NCBI GenBank assembly: GCA_900475325.1
Contig: LS483371.1
Coordinates: forward strand, 4,712,001-4,776,000
Length of the DNA stretch: 64,000 nt
From: Paucimonas lemoignei
Lineage (GTDB): Bacteria; Pseudomonadota; Gammaproteobacteria; Pseudomonadales; Pseudomonadaceae
Direction: 5' to 3'
The notes below the pieces were generated by a model. It was not told where the DNA came from, did not search any database, and worked only from the letters and a program-made list of their open reading frames with translations. The position numbers and the translations under genes are program-made. Position 1 is the stretch's first letter. Each line of letters starts with the position of its first letter. Shown in pieces: positions 1 to 10,335 of this stretch.

Positions 1-478
1 GATCCAGGGCAAAACCGTTGCCTGGATTGGCGACGGCAACAACATGTGCAACAGCTATATAGAAGCGGCGATTCAATTCGACTTCCAGTTGCGCGTCGCT
101 TGCCCGGCAGGTTACGAGCCAAACCCTGAATTCCTGGCGCTGGCCGGTGATCGGGTCACCGTGCTGCGCGACCCACGCCAAGCCGTTGCGGGTGCACACC
201 TGGTCAGTACCGATGTCTGGACCTCCATGGGCCAGGAAGAAGAAACCGCCAAGCGCGTCGCCTTGTTCACCCCGTTCCAGGTCACCCGTGAGCTGCTGGA
301 TCTGGCTGATCCGGACGTTCTGTTCATGCATTGCTTGCCAGCCCACCGGGGTGAAGAAATCAGCATGGATCTGCTCGACGATGCCCGCTCGGTTGCCTGG
401 GATCAGGCGGAAAACCGTCTGCATGCTCAGAAAGCCCTGCTGGAGTTCCTGATCGCACCGTCCTGCCAGCCTGCATGA
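1..478 (+). CDS. argF: Ornithine carbamoyltransferase, C-terminal part
   Basis: The gene enters from the left edge, so only about the last 158 residues are present. The enzyme joins carbamoyl phosphate and ornithine to give citrulline in arginine synthesis, in the cytoplasm. The visible part starts in the ornithine-binding domain (WIGDGNN, then MCNSY) and holds the family hallmark [10 protein letters not shown], whose cysteine contacts ornithine, near the end. Its TGA overlaps the ATG of the next gene by 4 bp (ATGA), so the two are probably translationally coupled. The anabolic ArgF is the likely identity. Catabolic ArcB shares the HCLP motif, but no arcA or arcC neighbour is present. Confidence 0.93.
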   Translation, partial: IQGKTVAWIGDGNNMCNSYIEAAIQFDFQLRVACPAGYEPNPEFLALAGDRVTVLRDPRQAVAGAHLVSTDVWTSMGQEEETAKRVALFTPFQVTRELLDLADPDVLFMHCLPAHRGEEISMDLLDDARSVAWDQAENRLHAQKALLEFLIAPSCQPA

Positions 479-1548
479 GCCAGCCGCTGCTGCTGAACCT
501 GCGCAACCTGGCGTGTGGTTATCAGGATCAACGCGTCGTGCAGGACCTCAACCTGCACCTCAACGCAGGCGACATCGGTTGCCTGCTGGGTTCTTCTGGC
601 TGCGGCAAGACCACCACGCTGCGCGCGATTGCAGGCTTTGAACCGGTCCATGCCGGTGAAATAAGCCTGGCGGGCGACGTCATATCCAGGCCCGGCTTTA
701 CATTACCGCCTGAAAAACGCCGGATTGGCATGGTCTTTCAGGACTACGCCCTGTTCCCGCATTTAAGCGTGGCCGAAAACATCGGTTTCGGGATTCGCAA
801 ACACCCGCGCCTTAAACAAGTGACAGACGAGTTGCTGGCACTGGTCAATCTTGATGCTCTGGGCAGGCGCTACCCCCACGAGCTGTCGGGCGGCCAGCAG
901 CAACGGGTGGCACTGGCCCGGGCCTTGGCGCCGGAGCCACAATTGCTGCTGCTCGATGAGCCATTTTCCAACCTGGACGGCGAACTGCGCAGGCGTCTTA
1001 GTCATGAAGTGCGCGACATCCTTAAAGCCCGAGGCACCAGCGCGATTCTGGTGACCCATGATCAGGAAGAGGCGTTCGCGGTCAGTGACCACGTCGGCGT
1101 ATTCAAGGAAGGTCGCCTCGAACAATGGGATACGCCCTACAACCTGTATCACGAACCGCTGACACCTTTTGTTGCCAGCTTCATTGGCCAGGGCTATTTC
1201 ATACGCGGCTTGATGGTCGACCCGCAGTCGGTGCAAACCGAACTGGGCGTGCTGCAGGGCAATCGCGCCTATCCGAGCAGCAAGGGCAGCGCCGTCGAAG
1301 TGCTGCTGCGCCCCGACGACATCGTCTATGCGCCAGACAGCGAACTTAAAGCCCGTGTCACCAGCCGAACCTTTCAGGGCGCTTCAACCTTGTACCGTCT
1401 GCAACTGCCCACCGGCACCCAGCTGGAAGCGATCTTCCCCAGCCATGCGGATTATCAGGCCGGGGAACAGGTCGGGATTCGGGTTGCGGCGGAGCATCTG
1501 GTGTTGTTTCCAACAGCGGGAAGTGTGGCGGTGCAGAAGGCGGGCTGA
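475..1548 (+). CDS. ABC transporter ATP-binding protein, FbpC/PotA type
   Basis: This 357-residue ATPase would power an importer at the inner membrane. Walker A (GSSGCGKT) is near residue 38, the signature [15 protein letters not shown] near 137, Walker B ([12 protein letters not shown]) near 157, and the switch histidine lies in VTHDQEEA. The roughly 130 residues after the ATPase core resemble the TOBE-type regulatory domain of iron(III), spermidine/putrescine and sulfate ATPases. No permease or binding-protein gene is adjacent, so it works with partners elsewhere and the substrate cannot be read here. It overlaps argF by 4 bp. From memory, the same argF-ABC pair occurs in P. aeruginosa and P. 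putida. Confidence 0.85.
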   Translation: MSQPLLLNLRNLACGYQDQRVVQDLNLHLNAGDIGCLLGSSGCGKTTTLRAIAGFEPVHAGEISLAGDVISRPGFTLPPEKRRIGMVFQDYALFPHLSVAENIGFGIRKHPRLKQVTDELLALVNLDALGRRYPHELSGGQQQRVALARALAPEPQLLLLDEPFSNLDGELRRRLSHEVRDILKARGTSAILVTHDQEEAFAVSDHVGVFKEGRLEQWDTPYNLYHEPLTPFVASFIGQGYFIRGLMVDPQSVQTELGVLQGNRAYPSSKGSAVEVLLRPDDIVYAPDSELKARVTSRTFQGASTLYRLQLPTGTQLEAIFPSHADYQAGEQVGIRVAAEHLVLFPTAGSVAVQKAG

Positions 1549-1571
1549 ACCGTTGCAGGCCCAATGATCAC

Positions 1572-1666
1572 CTGTGGGAGCGAATTCATTCGCGAAGAGG
1601 CCAGTACATTCAACGCAGCATCGCTGGACCTAACAATGCCTTCGCGAATGAATTCGCTCCCACAGG
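1572..1666. repeat. REPIN, family A (GAATTCATTCGCGAA arms)
   Basis: Two inverted REP arms. The left arm carries GTGGGAGCGAATTCATTCGC and the right arm its reverse complement, separated by about 45 bp of unrelated spacer. It fills the gap between convergent ABC ATPase and ybaK genes. Confidence 0.9.
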
Positions 1667-1740
1667 TCCGGGGTCAACCAGTCTTCTCTGTATTTCCGGA
1701 AGGTCTGCTGGAAACATACAGTTTCACAAGCAATGGCGCC

Positions 1741-2211
1741 TTACCCCCGCCCAACCGGCGCAAAGACCGCATTGGTGTGCTCAGCCAATATCGCAGGCGC
1801 CAGCTCCACCTCCAGCCCGCGCCGCCCGGCGCTGACGTAGATAGTTGCGAATGACTCGGCACTGCTGTCGATAAACGTGCGCAAGCGCTTCTTCTGGCCC
1901 AGCGGGCTGATGCCTCCCAACAGATAACCCGTCGAGCGCTGCGCCGCCGCCGGGTCTGCCATCTCGACCTTCTTCGCCTTGGCAGCGCTGGCCAAGGCTT
2001 TAAGGTCCAAAGTGCCGACAACAGGCACAACGGCCACCAGCAATTCACCCTTTTCAGTGCTCGCCAACAGCGTCTTGAACACCTGAGCAGGCTCCAGCCC
2101 AAGCTTTTCGGCCGCCTCCAGCCCATAAGACGCGGCCTTGGGGTCATGCTCGTAGCTGTGGATATGATGTTCGGCGCGAACTTTTTTCAACAGATCCAAT
2201 GCGGGTGTCAT
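1741..2211 (-). CDS. ybaK: Cys-tRNA(Pro)/Cys-tRNA(Cys) deacylase YbaK
   Basis: This 156-residue protein is of the YbaK/EbsC family, trans-editing enzymes that hydrolyse cysteine mischarged onto tRNA-Pro by prolyl-tRNA synthetase. Family features are the start MTPALDLL, the segment VFKTLLAS near residue 49 with its conserved lysine, and [18 protein letters not shown] near 95-112. The ATG at 2211 is chosen because GGAG precedes it at good spacing; an in-frame ATG four codons upstream (2223) lacks this. It is divergent from glpF. Confidence 0.9.
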   Translation of the reverse strand: MTPALDLLKKVRAEHHIHSYEHDPKAASYGLEAAEKLGLEPAQVFKTLLASTEKGELLVAVVPVVGTLDLKALASAAKAKKVEMADPAAAQRSTGYLLGGISPLGQKKRLRTFIDSSAESFATIYVSAGRRGLEVELAPAILAEHTNAVFAPVGRG

Positions 2212-2425
2212 GCAGCGCTCCAAGAGAAAAGACGGACTTTTTTCAGGCCGTCACTGTAAGCCATCTTCGCTCGCCGCGCCCCTGCATTGACGGGGCCTGG
2301 CGCAGAAATCCCTCGTACGAAACGACCTTTCCTACAACCCGGATCAATACACATAACTGATGCCTGGTCAGAATATGCCCACCCATTCCGTTTCGACCTT
2401 TGACAGTATTCGTTCATGTCGCTAT

Positions 2426-2443
2426 TTTTTCGTTTTCGAAAAA
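2426..2443. promoter_or_regulatory. Candidate GlpR operator upstream of glpF
   Basis: A perfect 18-bp palindrome, TTTTTCG-TTTT-CGAAAAA, lies 127 bp before the glpF start. The TTCGWW core fits the known GlpR half-site (WATKTTCGWW in enteric bacteria). A second TTCGTT core is at 2409-2414. The 346-bp gap between ybaK and glpF holds nothing else recognisable. Confidence 0.5.
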
Positions 2444-2569
2444 GCCTCGGAACTTTAGTTGTTACAAAGGTCGAATCCTGACGTCGGGATCACGCTTTTG
2501 AACGACGCGTTTAAGACTGAGCATGGGTGAAAAACACCGTGCCGTAAAAAGAACAAAAAAGAGGTTTCC

Positions 2570-3436
2570 ATGACAATCGAACTGCAACAACCCACGCTGA
2601 AAGGCCAGTGTGTCGCTGAATTTCTCGGCACGGCCCTGATGATATTTTTCGGTACTGGATGCGTTGCGGCGCTCAAGGTCGCGGGTGCTACGTTTGGCTT
2701 GTGGGAGATCAGCATTATCTGGGGGCTGGCCGTCGCCATGGCCATCTACCTGAGCGCAGGTGTTTCCGGGGCCCACCTCAACCCTGCCGTCAGCATTGCG
2801 CTGAGCCTGTTTGCAGGTTTTGAGAAACGAAAATTGCCGTTCTATATTGCCGCGCAGGTCGCCGGGGCGTTTTGCGGCGCGGGGCTCGTTTATTTGCTGT
2901 ATATCAGCCTTTTCTTCGAATTCGAACAAACCCATCACATTGTCCGCGGCTCGTTGGCAAGCCTTGATCTGGCGTCGGCTTTTTCGACGTACCCCAATCC
3001 GGCCATCTCGGTCGGCCAGGCTGCACTGGTCGAATGCGTCATCACCGCCATCCTGATGTGCGTGATCATGTCTCTGACCGATGACAACAACGGCCTGCCT
3101 CGTGGCGCGCTTGCGCCCTTGTTGATCGGCCTGCTGGTAGCGCTCATTGGTGCGTCAACGGCTCCGCTGACCGGCTTTGCGATGAACCCCGCCCGTGACT
3201 TCGGCCCCAAGCTCATGACATTCCTGGCAGGTTGGGATGAGTTGGCGTTCACCGGCGGTCGTGATATCCCTTACTTCCTGATTCCGATTTTCGCGCCGAT
3301 TCTCGGTGCCTGTATCGGCGCAGCCGGTTATCGTGCGTTGATTGCGCGCCACCTGCCGAGCGCCGAAACCGATGCCGCTACTGCCGTAGAAAAGAGCTCT
3401 GAGGCTGCGCCCCGCAAAGCTCAGGTTTCGTCCTGA
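2570..3436 (+). CDS. glpF: Glycerol uptake facilitator (aquaglyceroporin)
   Basis: This 288-residue inner-membrane channel of the MIP family lets glycerol diffuse into the cell, where GlpK traps it. Both pore motifs are intact: NPA at residues 71-73 (AHLNPAVS) and 206-208 (MNPARDFGP), with the aspartate after the second NPAR typical of glycerol-conducting channels. Six hydrophobic segments and two half-helices can be traced, and the C-terminal 30 residues are a charged cytoplasmic tail. AAAAGAGG lies a few bases before the ATG. It is the first gene of glpF-glpK, with 74 bp to the glpK start and no clear terminator between. Confidence 0.96.
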   Translation: MTIELQQPTLKGQCVAEFLGTALMIFFGTGCVAALKVAGATFGLWEISIIWGLAVAMAIYLSAGVSGAHLNPAVSIALSLFAGFEKRKLPFYIAAQVAGAFCGAGLVYLLYISLFFEFEQTHHIVRGSLASLDLASAFSTYPNPAISVGQAALVECVITAILMCVIMSLTDDNNGLPRGALAPLLIGLLVALIGASTAPLTGFAMNPARDFGPKLMTFLAGWDELAFTGGRDIPYFLIPIFAPILGACIGAAGYRALIARHLPSAETDAATAVEKSSEAAPRKAQVSS

Positions 3437-3483
3437 GTCGTGCGCCGGTCTTCAATCAAAATGCGTACATCTGAAACAGTTAA

Positions 3484-5016
<1,533 letters not shown>

Positions 5017-5130
5017 TTCCCGCACCAATGAAGGGTTGGCAGGTTCAGGGTTGACGAGTTTCCGGCTGACAGGCCCCAGCGCCTGCGGCATCATGGTCGC
5101 CATTTGGCGGCCTGAAGGATATTCAAAACA

Positions 5131-5886
5131 ATGAACCTGCCACCCCGTCAGCAGCAGATCCTCGAGCTGGTCCGCGAACGCGGCTACGTCAGCATCGAGG
5201 AAATGGCCACGCTGTTCGTCGTGACCCCGCAAACCATCCGCCGCGATATCAATCAGCTTGCGGAGTCGAACCTGTTGCGTCGCTACCACGGCGGCGCGGC
5301 CTATGATTCAAGCATCGAAAACACCGCCTACGCCATGCGAGCGGATCAGATGCGCGACGAAAAACAACGAATCGCCGAAGCCATTGCCGCGCAGATTCCG
5401 GATCACGCCTCGCTGTTCATCAACATCGGCACCACCACCGAATCCATCGCCCGCGCCCTGCTTAACCACAACAACCTCAAAATCATCACCAACAACCTGC
5501 ATGTCGCGTCGATCCTGAGTGCCAAGGATGATTTCGAAGTGCTGCTGGCGGGCGGTAACGTGCGCCGTGACGGTGGCGTCGTGGGTCAGGCCAGCGTTGA
5601 TTTCATCAGCCAGTTCAAGGTCGACTTTGCGCTGGTGGGCATCAGCGGCATCGACGAAGACGGTAGCCTGCTGGATTTCGATTACCAGGAAGTACGCGTG
5701 TCGCAGGCGATCATTGCCAACGCCCGGCAAGTGATTCTGGCCGCGGACTCCAGCAAGTTCGGCCGCAACGCCATGGTCCGCCTTGGGTCGATCAGCCTGA
5801 TCGATTGCCTGGTCACCGATCAGGCGCCGGTCCCGGCGTTGATGCAGTTGCTGGCGCAGAACAAGATTCGGTTGGAAGTGGTTTAA
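5131..5886 (+). CDS. glpR: Glycerol-3-phosphate regulon repressor
   Basis: A 251-residue DeoR-family repressor. An N-terminal winged helix-turn-helix (residues about 6-57, with [13 protein letters not shown] as the recognition part) is followed by the sugar-phosphate-isomerase-like effector domain, which has the DeoR signature [10 protein letters not shown] near 92 and ADSSKFGR near 207. It is expected to release DNA on binding glycerol 3-phosphate. It lies 114 bp after glpK, with AAGGA before the start, and probably controls glpFK and glpD through the operators listed separately. Confidence 0.95.
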   Translation: MNLPPRQQQILELVRERGYVSIEEMATLFVVTPQTIRRDINQLAESNLLRRYHGGAAYDSSIENTAYAMRADQMRDEKQRIAEAIAAQIPDHASLFINIGTTTESIARALLNHNNLKIITNNLHVASILSAKDDFEVLLAGGNVRRDGGVVGQASVDFISQFKVDFALVGISGIDEDGSLLDFDYQEVRVSQAIIANARQVILAADSSKFGRNAMVRLGSISLIDCLVTDQAPVPALMQLLAQNKIRLEVV

Positions 5887-5948
5887 GTTTTGAATCCTCT
5901 GCGATTTAAACCTGTGGGAGATTCCATAGAACCTGAGGCTTGATAGAT

Positions 5949-6101
5949 CCCTGTGGGAGTGCACACGTCGTCCAGACGCCGCGCTGTCGCGCAGCAAACA
6001 CAGCACCTGTGGGAGCGAGCTTGCTCGCGAAGGCAATGTTCCTGCCCACAGAGATATATCGGGTGTACCGGCCTCTTCGCGAGCAAGCTCGCTCCCACGG
6101 G
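5949..6101. repeat. Composite repeat: short unit plus family B REPIN
   Basis: The part at 6006-6101 is a REPIN with arms containing GAGCGAGCTTGCTCGCGAAG and its inverse. Just before it, 5949-6003 is a separate unit (CTGTGGGAGTGCACACGTCG, then a GCTGTCGCGCAGC hairpin). The same two-part arrangement recurs at 18578-18740. Confidence 0.85.
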
Positions 6102-6240
6102 TATCACCGAACACATTGAAGCGCGTGGGCAATCTTCGGTCCGACACCCTACCCCCCATGTTCACTTTTGTTCAATTCCCGGCTTCCGATCAGTATTTTC
6201 AATGAATACCGACTGGAAGGCCCTTCGTTATTGAGCTATG

Positions 6241-6284
6241 ATTTTCGGAAATGAACATAAATGTTCGAATTCAATGTTCGAACG
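6241..6284. promoter_or_regulatory. GlpR operator cluster upstream of glpD
   Basis: Two exact copies of the GlpR half-site pattern WATKTTCGWW (AATGTTCGAA) lie at 6260-6269 and 6273-6282. Immediately upstream, ATTTTCGG and TGAACAT (6241-6258) form a further imperfect dyad. The cluster abuts the ribosome site AGGAGG at 6293-6298, so a bound repressor would cover the promoter or start region of glpD. Confidence 0.7.
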
Positions 6285-6305
6285 ATAAACTCAGGAGGCT
6301 CTCCG

Positions 6306-7844
6306 ATGCCCCATTCCACCTTGCCTACGCCGCCACTCTCCGAGGTCTACGACATCGCCGTCATTGGTGGCGGTATCAATGGGGTCGGGATTGCAGCTGA
6401 CGCCTCCGGTCGTGGTTTGTCCGTGTTCCTGTGCGAAAAAGACGACCTTGCCAGCCACACCTCGTCGGCCAGCAGCAAGCTGATCCACGGTGGCCTGCGC
6501 TACCTCGAACATTACGAATTCCGTCTGGTGCGTGAAGCCTTGGCCGAGCGTGAAGTGCTGCTTGCCAAAGCGCCACACATCGTCAAGCCCATGCGCTTTG
6601 TGTTGCCGCACCGCCCGCACTTGCGTCCGGCGTGGATGATTCGTGCCGGCCTTTTCCTGTACGACCACTTGGGCAAGCGTGAAAAGCTGCCAGGTTCTCG
6701 CAACCTGCGCTTTGGCAGTGACAGCCCGCTCAAGTCCAGCATCACCCGCGGCTTCGAATACTCCGACTGCTGGGTCGATGACGCCCGCCTGGTGGTGCTC
6801 AACGCCATGGCCGCCCGTGAAAACGGCGCGCACATCCATACTCAGACCCGCTGCCTGAATGCTCGCCGCAGCCATGGCTTGTGGCACCTGCACATGGAGC
6901 GATCGGACGGCACGCTGTTCTCGATCCGCGCCAAGGCGCTGGTCAACGCGGCTGGACCTTGGGTGGCCAAGTTCATTCGTGATGATCTGAAGCTCGACTC
7001 CCCGTATGGCATTCGTCTGATTCAGGGCAGCCACCTGATTGTGCCGAAACTGTACGAAGGCGAGAACGCGTTCATCCTGCAGAACGAAGATCAGCGCATC
7101 GTGTTCGCCATTCCGTACCTCGAACATTTCACCATCGTCGGCACCACGGACCGCGAGTATCAAGGCGATCCGAACAAGGTCGAGATTACTGATGGCGAGA
7201 TGGACTACATGCTCAAAGTGGCCAACGATCACTTCAAAAAGCAGCTAAGCCGCGATGACGTTATCAATACATGGTCTGGTGTTCGTCCGCTGTGCAACGA
7301 CGAATCGGATAATCCTTCAGCTATTACCCGCGACTACACCCTGTCGTTGTCGGGTAATGCCGATGAAGCGCCGATCCTGTCGGTATTCGGTGGCAAGTTG
7401 ACCACCTACCGCAAGCTGGCGGAATCGGCCATGGCGCAGCTGGCGCCGTTCTTCAAGCACATGAAACCGAGCTGGACAGCCAAAGCCAGCCTGCCCGGTG
7501 GTGAAAACATGACCACCCCGAGCGAACTGACCACCGAGCTGACTCAGCGCTTCGCCTGGTTGCCGGTCGGCATCGCGCAACGCTGGTCGCGCACCTATGG
7601 CAGCCGCAGCTGGCGCCTGCTGGACGGCGTGCAAAGCCTTGCAGACATGGGCGACCACCTGGGTGCTGGCCTTTACACCCGCGAAGTGGATTACCTGTGC
7701 AGCACCGAATGGGCGACTGCCGCCGATGACATTCTGTGGCGCCGTAGCAAACTGGGCCTGTTCATGACAGCCGAAGAACGCGCCGGCGTTCAGCAATACC
7801 TCGACACCGTGGCCCGTAATAAAGGTGCAATCGCCGCGGCTTGA
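6306..7844 (+). CDS. glpD: Aerobic glycerol-3-phosphate dehydrogenase
   Basis: A 512-residue FAD enzyme bound to the inner face of the cytoplasmic membrane. It oxidises sn-glycerol 3-phosphate to dihydroxyacetone phosphate and passes electrons to ubiquinone. The N-terminal dinucleotide fold is visible (IAVIGGGINGVGIAADA), followed by SSKLIHGGLRYLE, a strong GlpD marker, and FGGKLTTYR near residue 362. The ATG at 6306 is chosen because AGGAGG ends 7 bp before it; the longer frame from 6261 would start inside the operators. It has its own GlpR-controlled promoter. Confidence 0.97.
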   Translation: MPHSTLPTPPLSEVYDIAVIGGGINGVGIAADASGRGLSVFLCEKDDLASHTSSASSKLIHGGLRYLEHYEFRLVREALAEREVLLAKAPHIVKPMRFVLPHRPHLRPAWMIRAGLFLYDHLGKREKLPGSRNLRFGSDSPLKSSITRGFEYSDCWVDDARLVVLNAMAARENGAHIHTQTRCLNARRSHGLWHLHMERSDGTLFSIRAKALVNAAGPWVAKFIRDDLKLDSPYGIRLIQGSHLIVPKLYEGENAFILQNEDQRIVFAIPYLEHFTIVGTTDREYQGDPNKVEITDGEMDYMLKVANDHFKKQLSRDDVINTWSGVRPLCNDESDNPSAITRDYTLSLSGNADEAPILSVFGGKLTTYRKLAESAMAQLAPFFKHMKPSWTAKASLPGGENMTTPSELTTELTQRFAWLPVGIAQRWSRTYGSRSWRLLDGVQSLADMGDHLGAGLYTREVDYLCSTEWATAADDILWRRSKLGLFMTAEERAGVQQYLDTVARNKGAIAAA

Positions 7845-7860
7845 TCTGAATCCCTCCGCT

Positions 7861-8193
7861 CCTACGGATGACTCAATACCCATGGGAGCGAATTCATTCG
7901 CGAAGGGGCCCGTACATTCAACACATACCTATCGCCCACCCCGCCCCTTTCGCGAATGAATTCGCTCCCACAAGAGGATACGGTGCATCAGACACACCGC
8001 GTCATCGTTCGCGCGGGCGACGGCATTCCTACGCATGACTCAAAACCCGTGGGAGCGAATTCATTCGCGAAAGGGCGGTACATTCGACACATATCTATCG
8101 CCCGCCCCGCCGCTTTCGCGAATGAATTCGCTCCCACAAGGGGATGCGGTGCATCGGACGCACCGCGCCATCATGCTCGAGGGCAACGGCATT
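7861..8193. repeat. Tandem duplication of a 167-bp unit, each with a family A REPIN
   Basis: The unit starting CCTACGGATGACTCAA at 7861 recurs at 8028 (CCTACGCATGACTCAA), and the next flank begins CCTAC at 8194, giving a period of 166-167 bp. Each unit holds one complete REPIN (7881-7973 and 8048-8139) plus a shared spacer with GGTGCATC and CACCGCG. The copies differ at scattered bases, so the duplication is not recent. Confidence 0.85.
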
Positions 8194-8230
8194 CCTACAG
8201 ATTTGAGTTGTTCCTGAAGAACTCAGAACT

Positions 8231-8302
8231 GTAGGAGCTGCCGAAGGCTGCGAAGGCGATTTATCTGATCCACCGCTTTCGCAGCCTTCGGCAGCTCCTA
8301 CA
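8231..8302. repeat. REPIN, family D (GTAGGAGCTGCCGAAGGCTG arms)
   Basis: Inverted arms GTAGGAGCTGCCGAAGGCTG and its reverse complement are separated by a spacer of about 28 bp. It is the last repeat before the gltI control region. Confidence 0.9.
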
Positions 8303-8321
8303 AATCTGACATGCATTGGCA

Positions 8322-8366
8322 TTCGGATTCCCGAACACCCCCTTGCGATTAGTTCGGCATCCCGGA
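8322..8366. promoter_or_regulatory. AauR-type binding sites upstream of gltI
   Basis: TTCGG-ATTC-CCGAA at 8322-8335 is a perfect match to the inverted repeat TTCGG-N4-CCGAA, which I recall being reported for AauR of P. putida. A second copy with one mismatch, TTCGG-CATC-CCGGA, is at 8353-8366. They lie about 80-120 bp before the sigma-54 box, normal enhancer spacing. The cognate regulator gene aauR is in the same window. Confidence 0.75.
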
Positions 8367-8442
8367 CGTCGCAACTCCACACTCATCCGTCTAAAAATAT
8401 TTAAACCCCTCAAAATCATGAAGTTAGGCCACCCTACCAGCC

Positions 8443-8459
8443 TTGGCACGCCTCCTGCT
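8443..8459 (+). promoter_or_regulatory. Sigma-54 promoter of gltI
   Basis: TTGGCACG-N4-CTGCT matches the -24/-12 consensus TGGCACG-N4-TTGCW with one mismatch in the -12 box and exact spacing. The start point would be near 8470, giving a leader of about 115 bases before gltI. Confidence 0.75.
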
Positions 8460-8585
8460 CTACACTCTACGTCGATCGCTTTAACCGCAGCCTTTGTCTA
8501 ACGGCCACTGCTGAAGCGTTCGCCTTGAAAGGCGGACCCCTGATTTTTCTGGTCCCATAAAAAAAACAAATCCGAGGATATCCCG

Positions 8586-9500
8586 ATGCGCATCGTTCCC
8601 CATCTCCTGGGCGCAGCAGTTGCTGCTGCTCTGATCAGCTCTCCAGTTTTCGCCGCCGAACTGACCGGCACACTGAAGAAAATCAAAGAGTCCGGCACCA
8701 TCACCCTCGGGCACCGCGATGCTTCGATTCCGTTCTCCTATATTGCTGATGCTTCCGGCGTGCCGGTTGGCTACTCCCACGATATCCAGCTGAAAATCGT
8801 CGAAGCCATCAAGAAAGACCTGGACATGCCGGACCTCAAGGTCAAGTACAACCTGGTCACCTCGCAAACCCGTATCCCACTGGTGCAGAACGGCACCGTT
8901 GACGTTGAATGTGGCTCGACCACCAACAACGTTGAGCGCCAGCAGCAAGTCGACTTCTCGGTCGGCATCTTCGAAATCGGTACCCGTCTGCTGTCCAAGG
9001 CTGACTCGTCCTACAAGGATTTCGGCGACCTGAAAGGCAAGAACGTTGTCACCACTGCTGGCACCACCTCCGAGCGCATCCTCAAGGCAATGAACGCCGA
9101 CAAGCAGATGGGCATGAACGTGATCTCCGCCAAGGACCACGGCGAATCCTTCCAGATGCTGGAATCGGGTCGCGCTGTAGCGTTCATGATGGACGACGCC
9201 TTGCTGGCCGGTGAAATGGCCAAGGCCAAGAAGCCGACCGACTGGGCCGTTACCGGCACTCCTCAGTCGTACGAAATTTACGGCTGCATGGTGCGTAAAG
9301 GCGACGAGCCGTTCAAGAAAGCAGTCGACGACGCCATCGTTGCGACCTACAAGTCGGGCGAAATCACCAAGATCTACGACAAGTGGTTCCAGGCGCCAAT
9401 CCCGCCAAAAGGCTTGAACCTGAACTTCCCGATGAGCGACGAGCTGAAAAAACTGATCGCTGAACCGACTGATAAAGCGGCTGACGATAAAAAGGCTTAA
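8586..9500 (+). CDS. gltI: Glutamate/aspartate ABC transporter, periplasmic binding protein
   Basis: A 304-residue family 3 solute-binding protein, named AatJ in P. putida. It captures acidic amino acids in the periplasm for the GltJKL permease. A signal peptide (residues about 1-22, ending SPVFA-AE) precedes the mature domain. GHRDASIPFSY near residue 41 and VECGSTTNNVERQQQVDFS near 102 are typical of GltI. GAGGATA precedes the ATG. The gene begins the operon gltIJKL, is preceded by the AauR sites and sigma-54 box, and is followed by a stem-loop that may let it be expressed above the permease genes. Confidence 0.95.
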   Translation: MRIVPHLLGAAVAAALISSPVFAAELTGTLKKIKESGTITLGHRDASIPFSYIADASGVPVGYSHDIQLKIVEAIKKDLDMPDLKVKYNLVTSQTRIPLVQNGTVDVECGSTTNNVERQQQVDFSVGIFEIGTRLLSKADSSYKDFGDLKGKNVVTTAGTTSERILKAMNADKQMGMNVISAKDHGESFQMLESGRAVAFMMDDALLAGEMAKAKKPTDWAVTGTPQSYEIYGCMVRKGDEPFKKAVDDAIVATYKSGEITKIYDKWFQAPIPPKGLNLNFPMSDELKKLIAEPTDKAADDKKA

Positions 9501-9520
9501 TCGCCCATAACAAAGCTACT

Positions 9521-9546
9521 CCCGAGATGGCCCAGGCTGTCTCGGG
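9521..9546 (+). terminator. Stem-loop between gltI and gltJ
   Basis: CCCGAGA (9521-9527) pairs with TCTCGGG (9540-9546). There is no U tract after it, so it is probably a leaky terminator or an RNA-stabilising hairpin that raises gltI over the downstream genes. Confidence 0.55.
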
Positions 9547-9588
9547 TTGCCGTTGCGCGTATCTGCATCGATCAGAGGGGAGACCCTG

Positions 9589-10335
9589 ATGAATTACAAC
9601 TGGGACTGGGGTGTTTTCTTCAAGTCCACCGGCGTTGGCAGCGAAACCTATCTGGACTGGTTCATTTCAGGTCTGGGCTGGACTATCGCCATTGCAGTCG
9701 TCGCCTGGATCATCGCTTTGCTGCTGGGCTCGGTACTGGGTGTCATGCGCACCGTGCCGAATCGTCTGGTTGCAGGCATTGCCACGGTTTACGTGGAAAT
9801 CTTTCGTAATGTGCCACTGCTGGTGCAGCTGTTTATCTGGTACTTCCTGGTGCCGGACCTGCTGCCTGAAGGGATGCAGGAGTGGTACAAGCAGGACCTG
9901 AACCCGACGACCTCCGCGTTTCTCAGCGTGATCGTCTGCCTGGGCCTGTTCACCGCCGCACGGGTTTGCGAACAAGTGCGTACCGGTATTCAGGCGCTTC
10001 CGCCCGGCCAGGAATCCGCCGCGCGCGCCATGGGTTTCAGCCTGTCGCAGATCTACTGGAACGTGCTGCTGCCCCAGGCTTATCGGATCATCATTCCGCC
10101 GCTCACCTCCGAATTCCTCAACGTGTTCAAGAACTCGTCGGTGGCTTCGTTGATCGGGCTGATGGAGCTGCTGGCCCAGACCAAACAGACGGCTGAGTTT
10201 TCCGCCAACCTGTTTGAAGCCTTCACCTTGGCCACGCTGATCTACTTCACCCTGAACATGAGCCTGATGTTGCTGATGCGCTTGATCGAGAAGAAGGTCG
10301 CGGTGCCTGGCCTGATTTCTCTGGGGGGCAAATAA
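9589..10335 (+). CDS. gltJ: Glutamate/aspartate ABC transporter permease GltJ
   Basis: A 248-residue inner-membrane subunit of the HisMQ family (AatQ in P. putida), which forms the translocation channel with GltK. Several hydrophobic helices start near residue 25, and the cytoplasmic EAA loop (ESAARAMGFSLSQIYWNVLLPQA near 141-163) docks onto the ATPase GltL. The ATG at 9589 follows AGGGGAG; an in-frame ATG at 9547 lies inside the intergenic stem and is rejected. Its stop overlaps the first base of the gltK start (TAATG). Confidence 0.93.
   Translation: MNYNWDWGVFFKSTGVGSETYLDWFISGLGWTIAIAVVAWIIALLLGSVLGVMRTVPNRLVAGIATVYVEIFRNVPLLVQLFIWYFLVPDLLPEGMQEWYKQDLNPTTSAFLSVIVCLGLFTAARVCEQVRTGIQALPPGQESAARAMGFSLSQIYWNVLLPQAYRIIIPPLTSEFLNVFKNSSVASLIGLMELLAQTKQTAEFSANLFEAFTLATLIYFTLNMSLMLLMRLIEKKVAVPGLISLGGK

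Noticed and set aside
7861..8302. Possible CRISPR array
   Set aside because: The repeats are inverted pairs about 95 bp long with irregular spacing, typical of REPINs; no cas gene is present.
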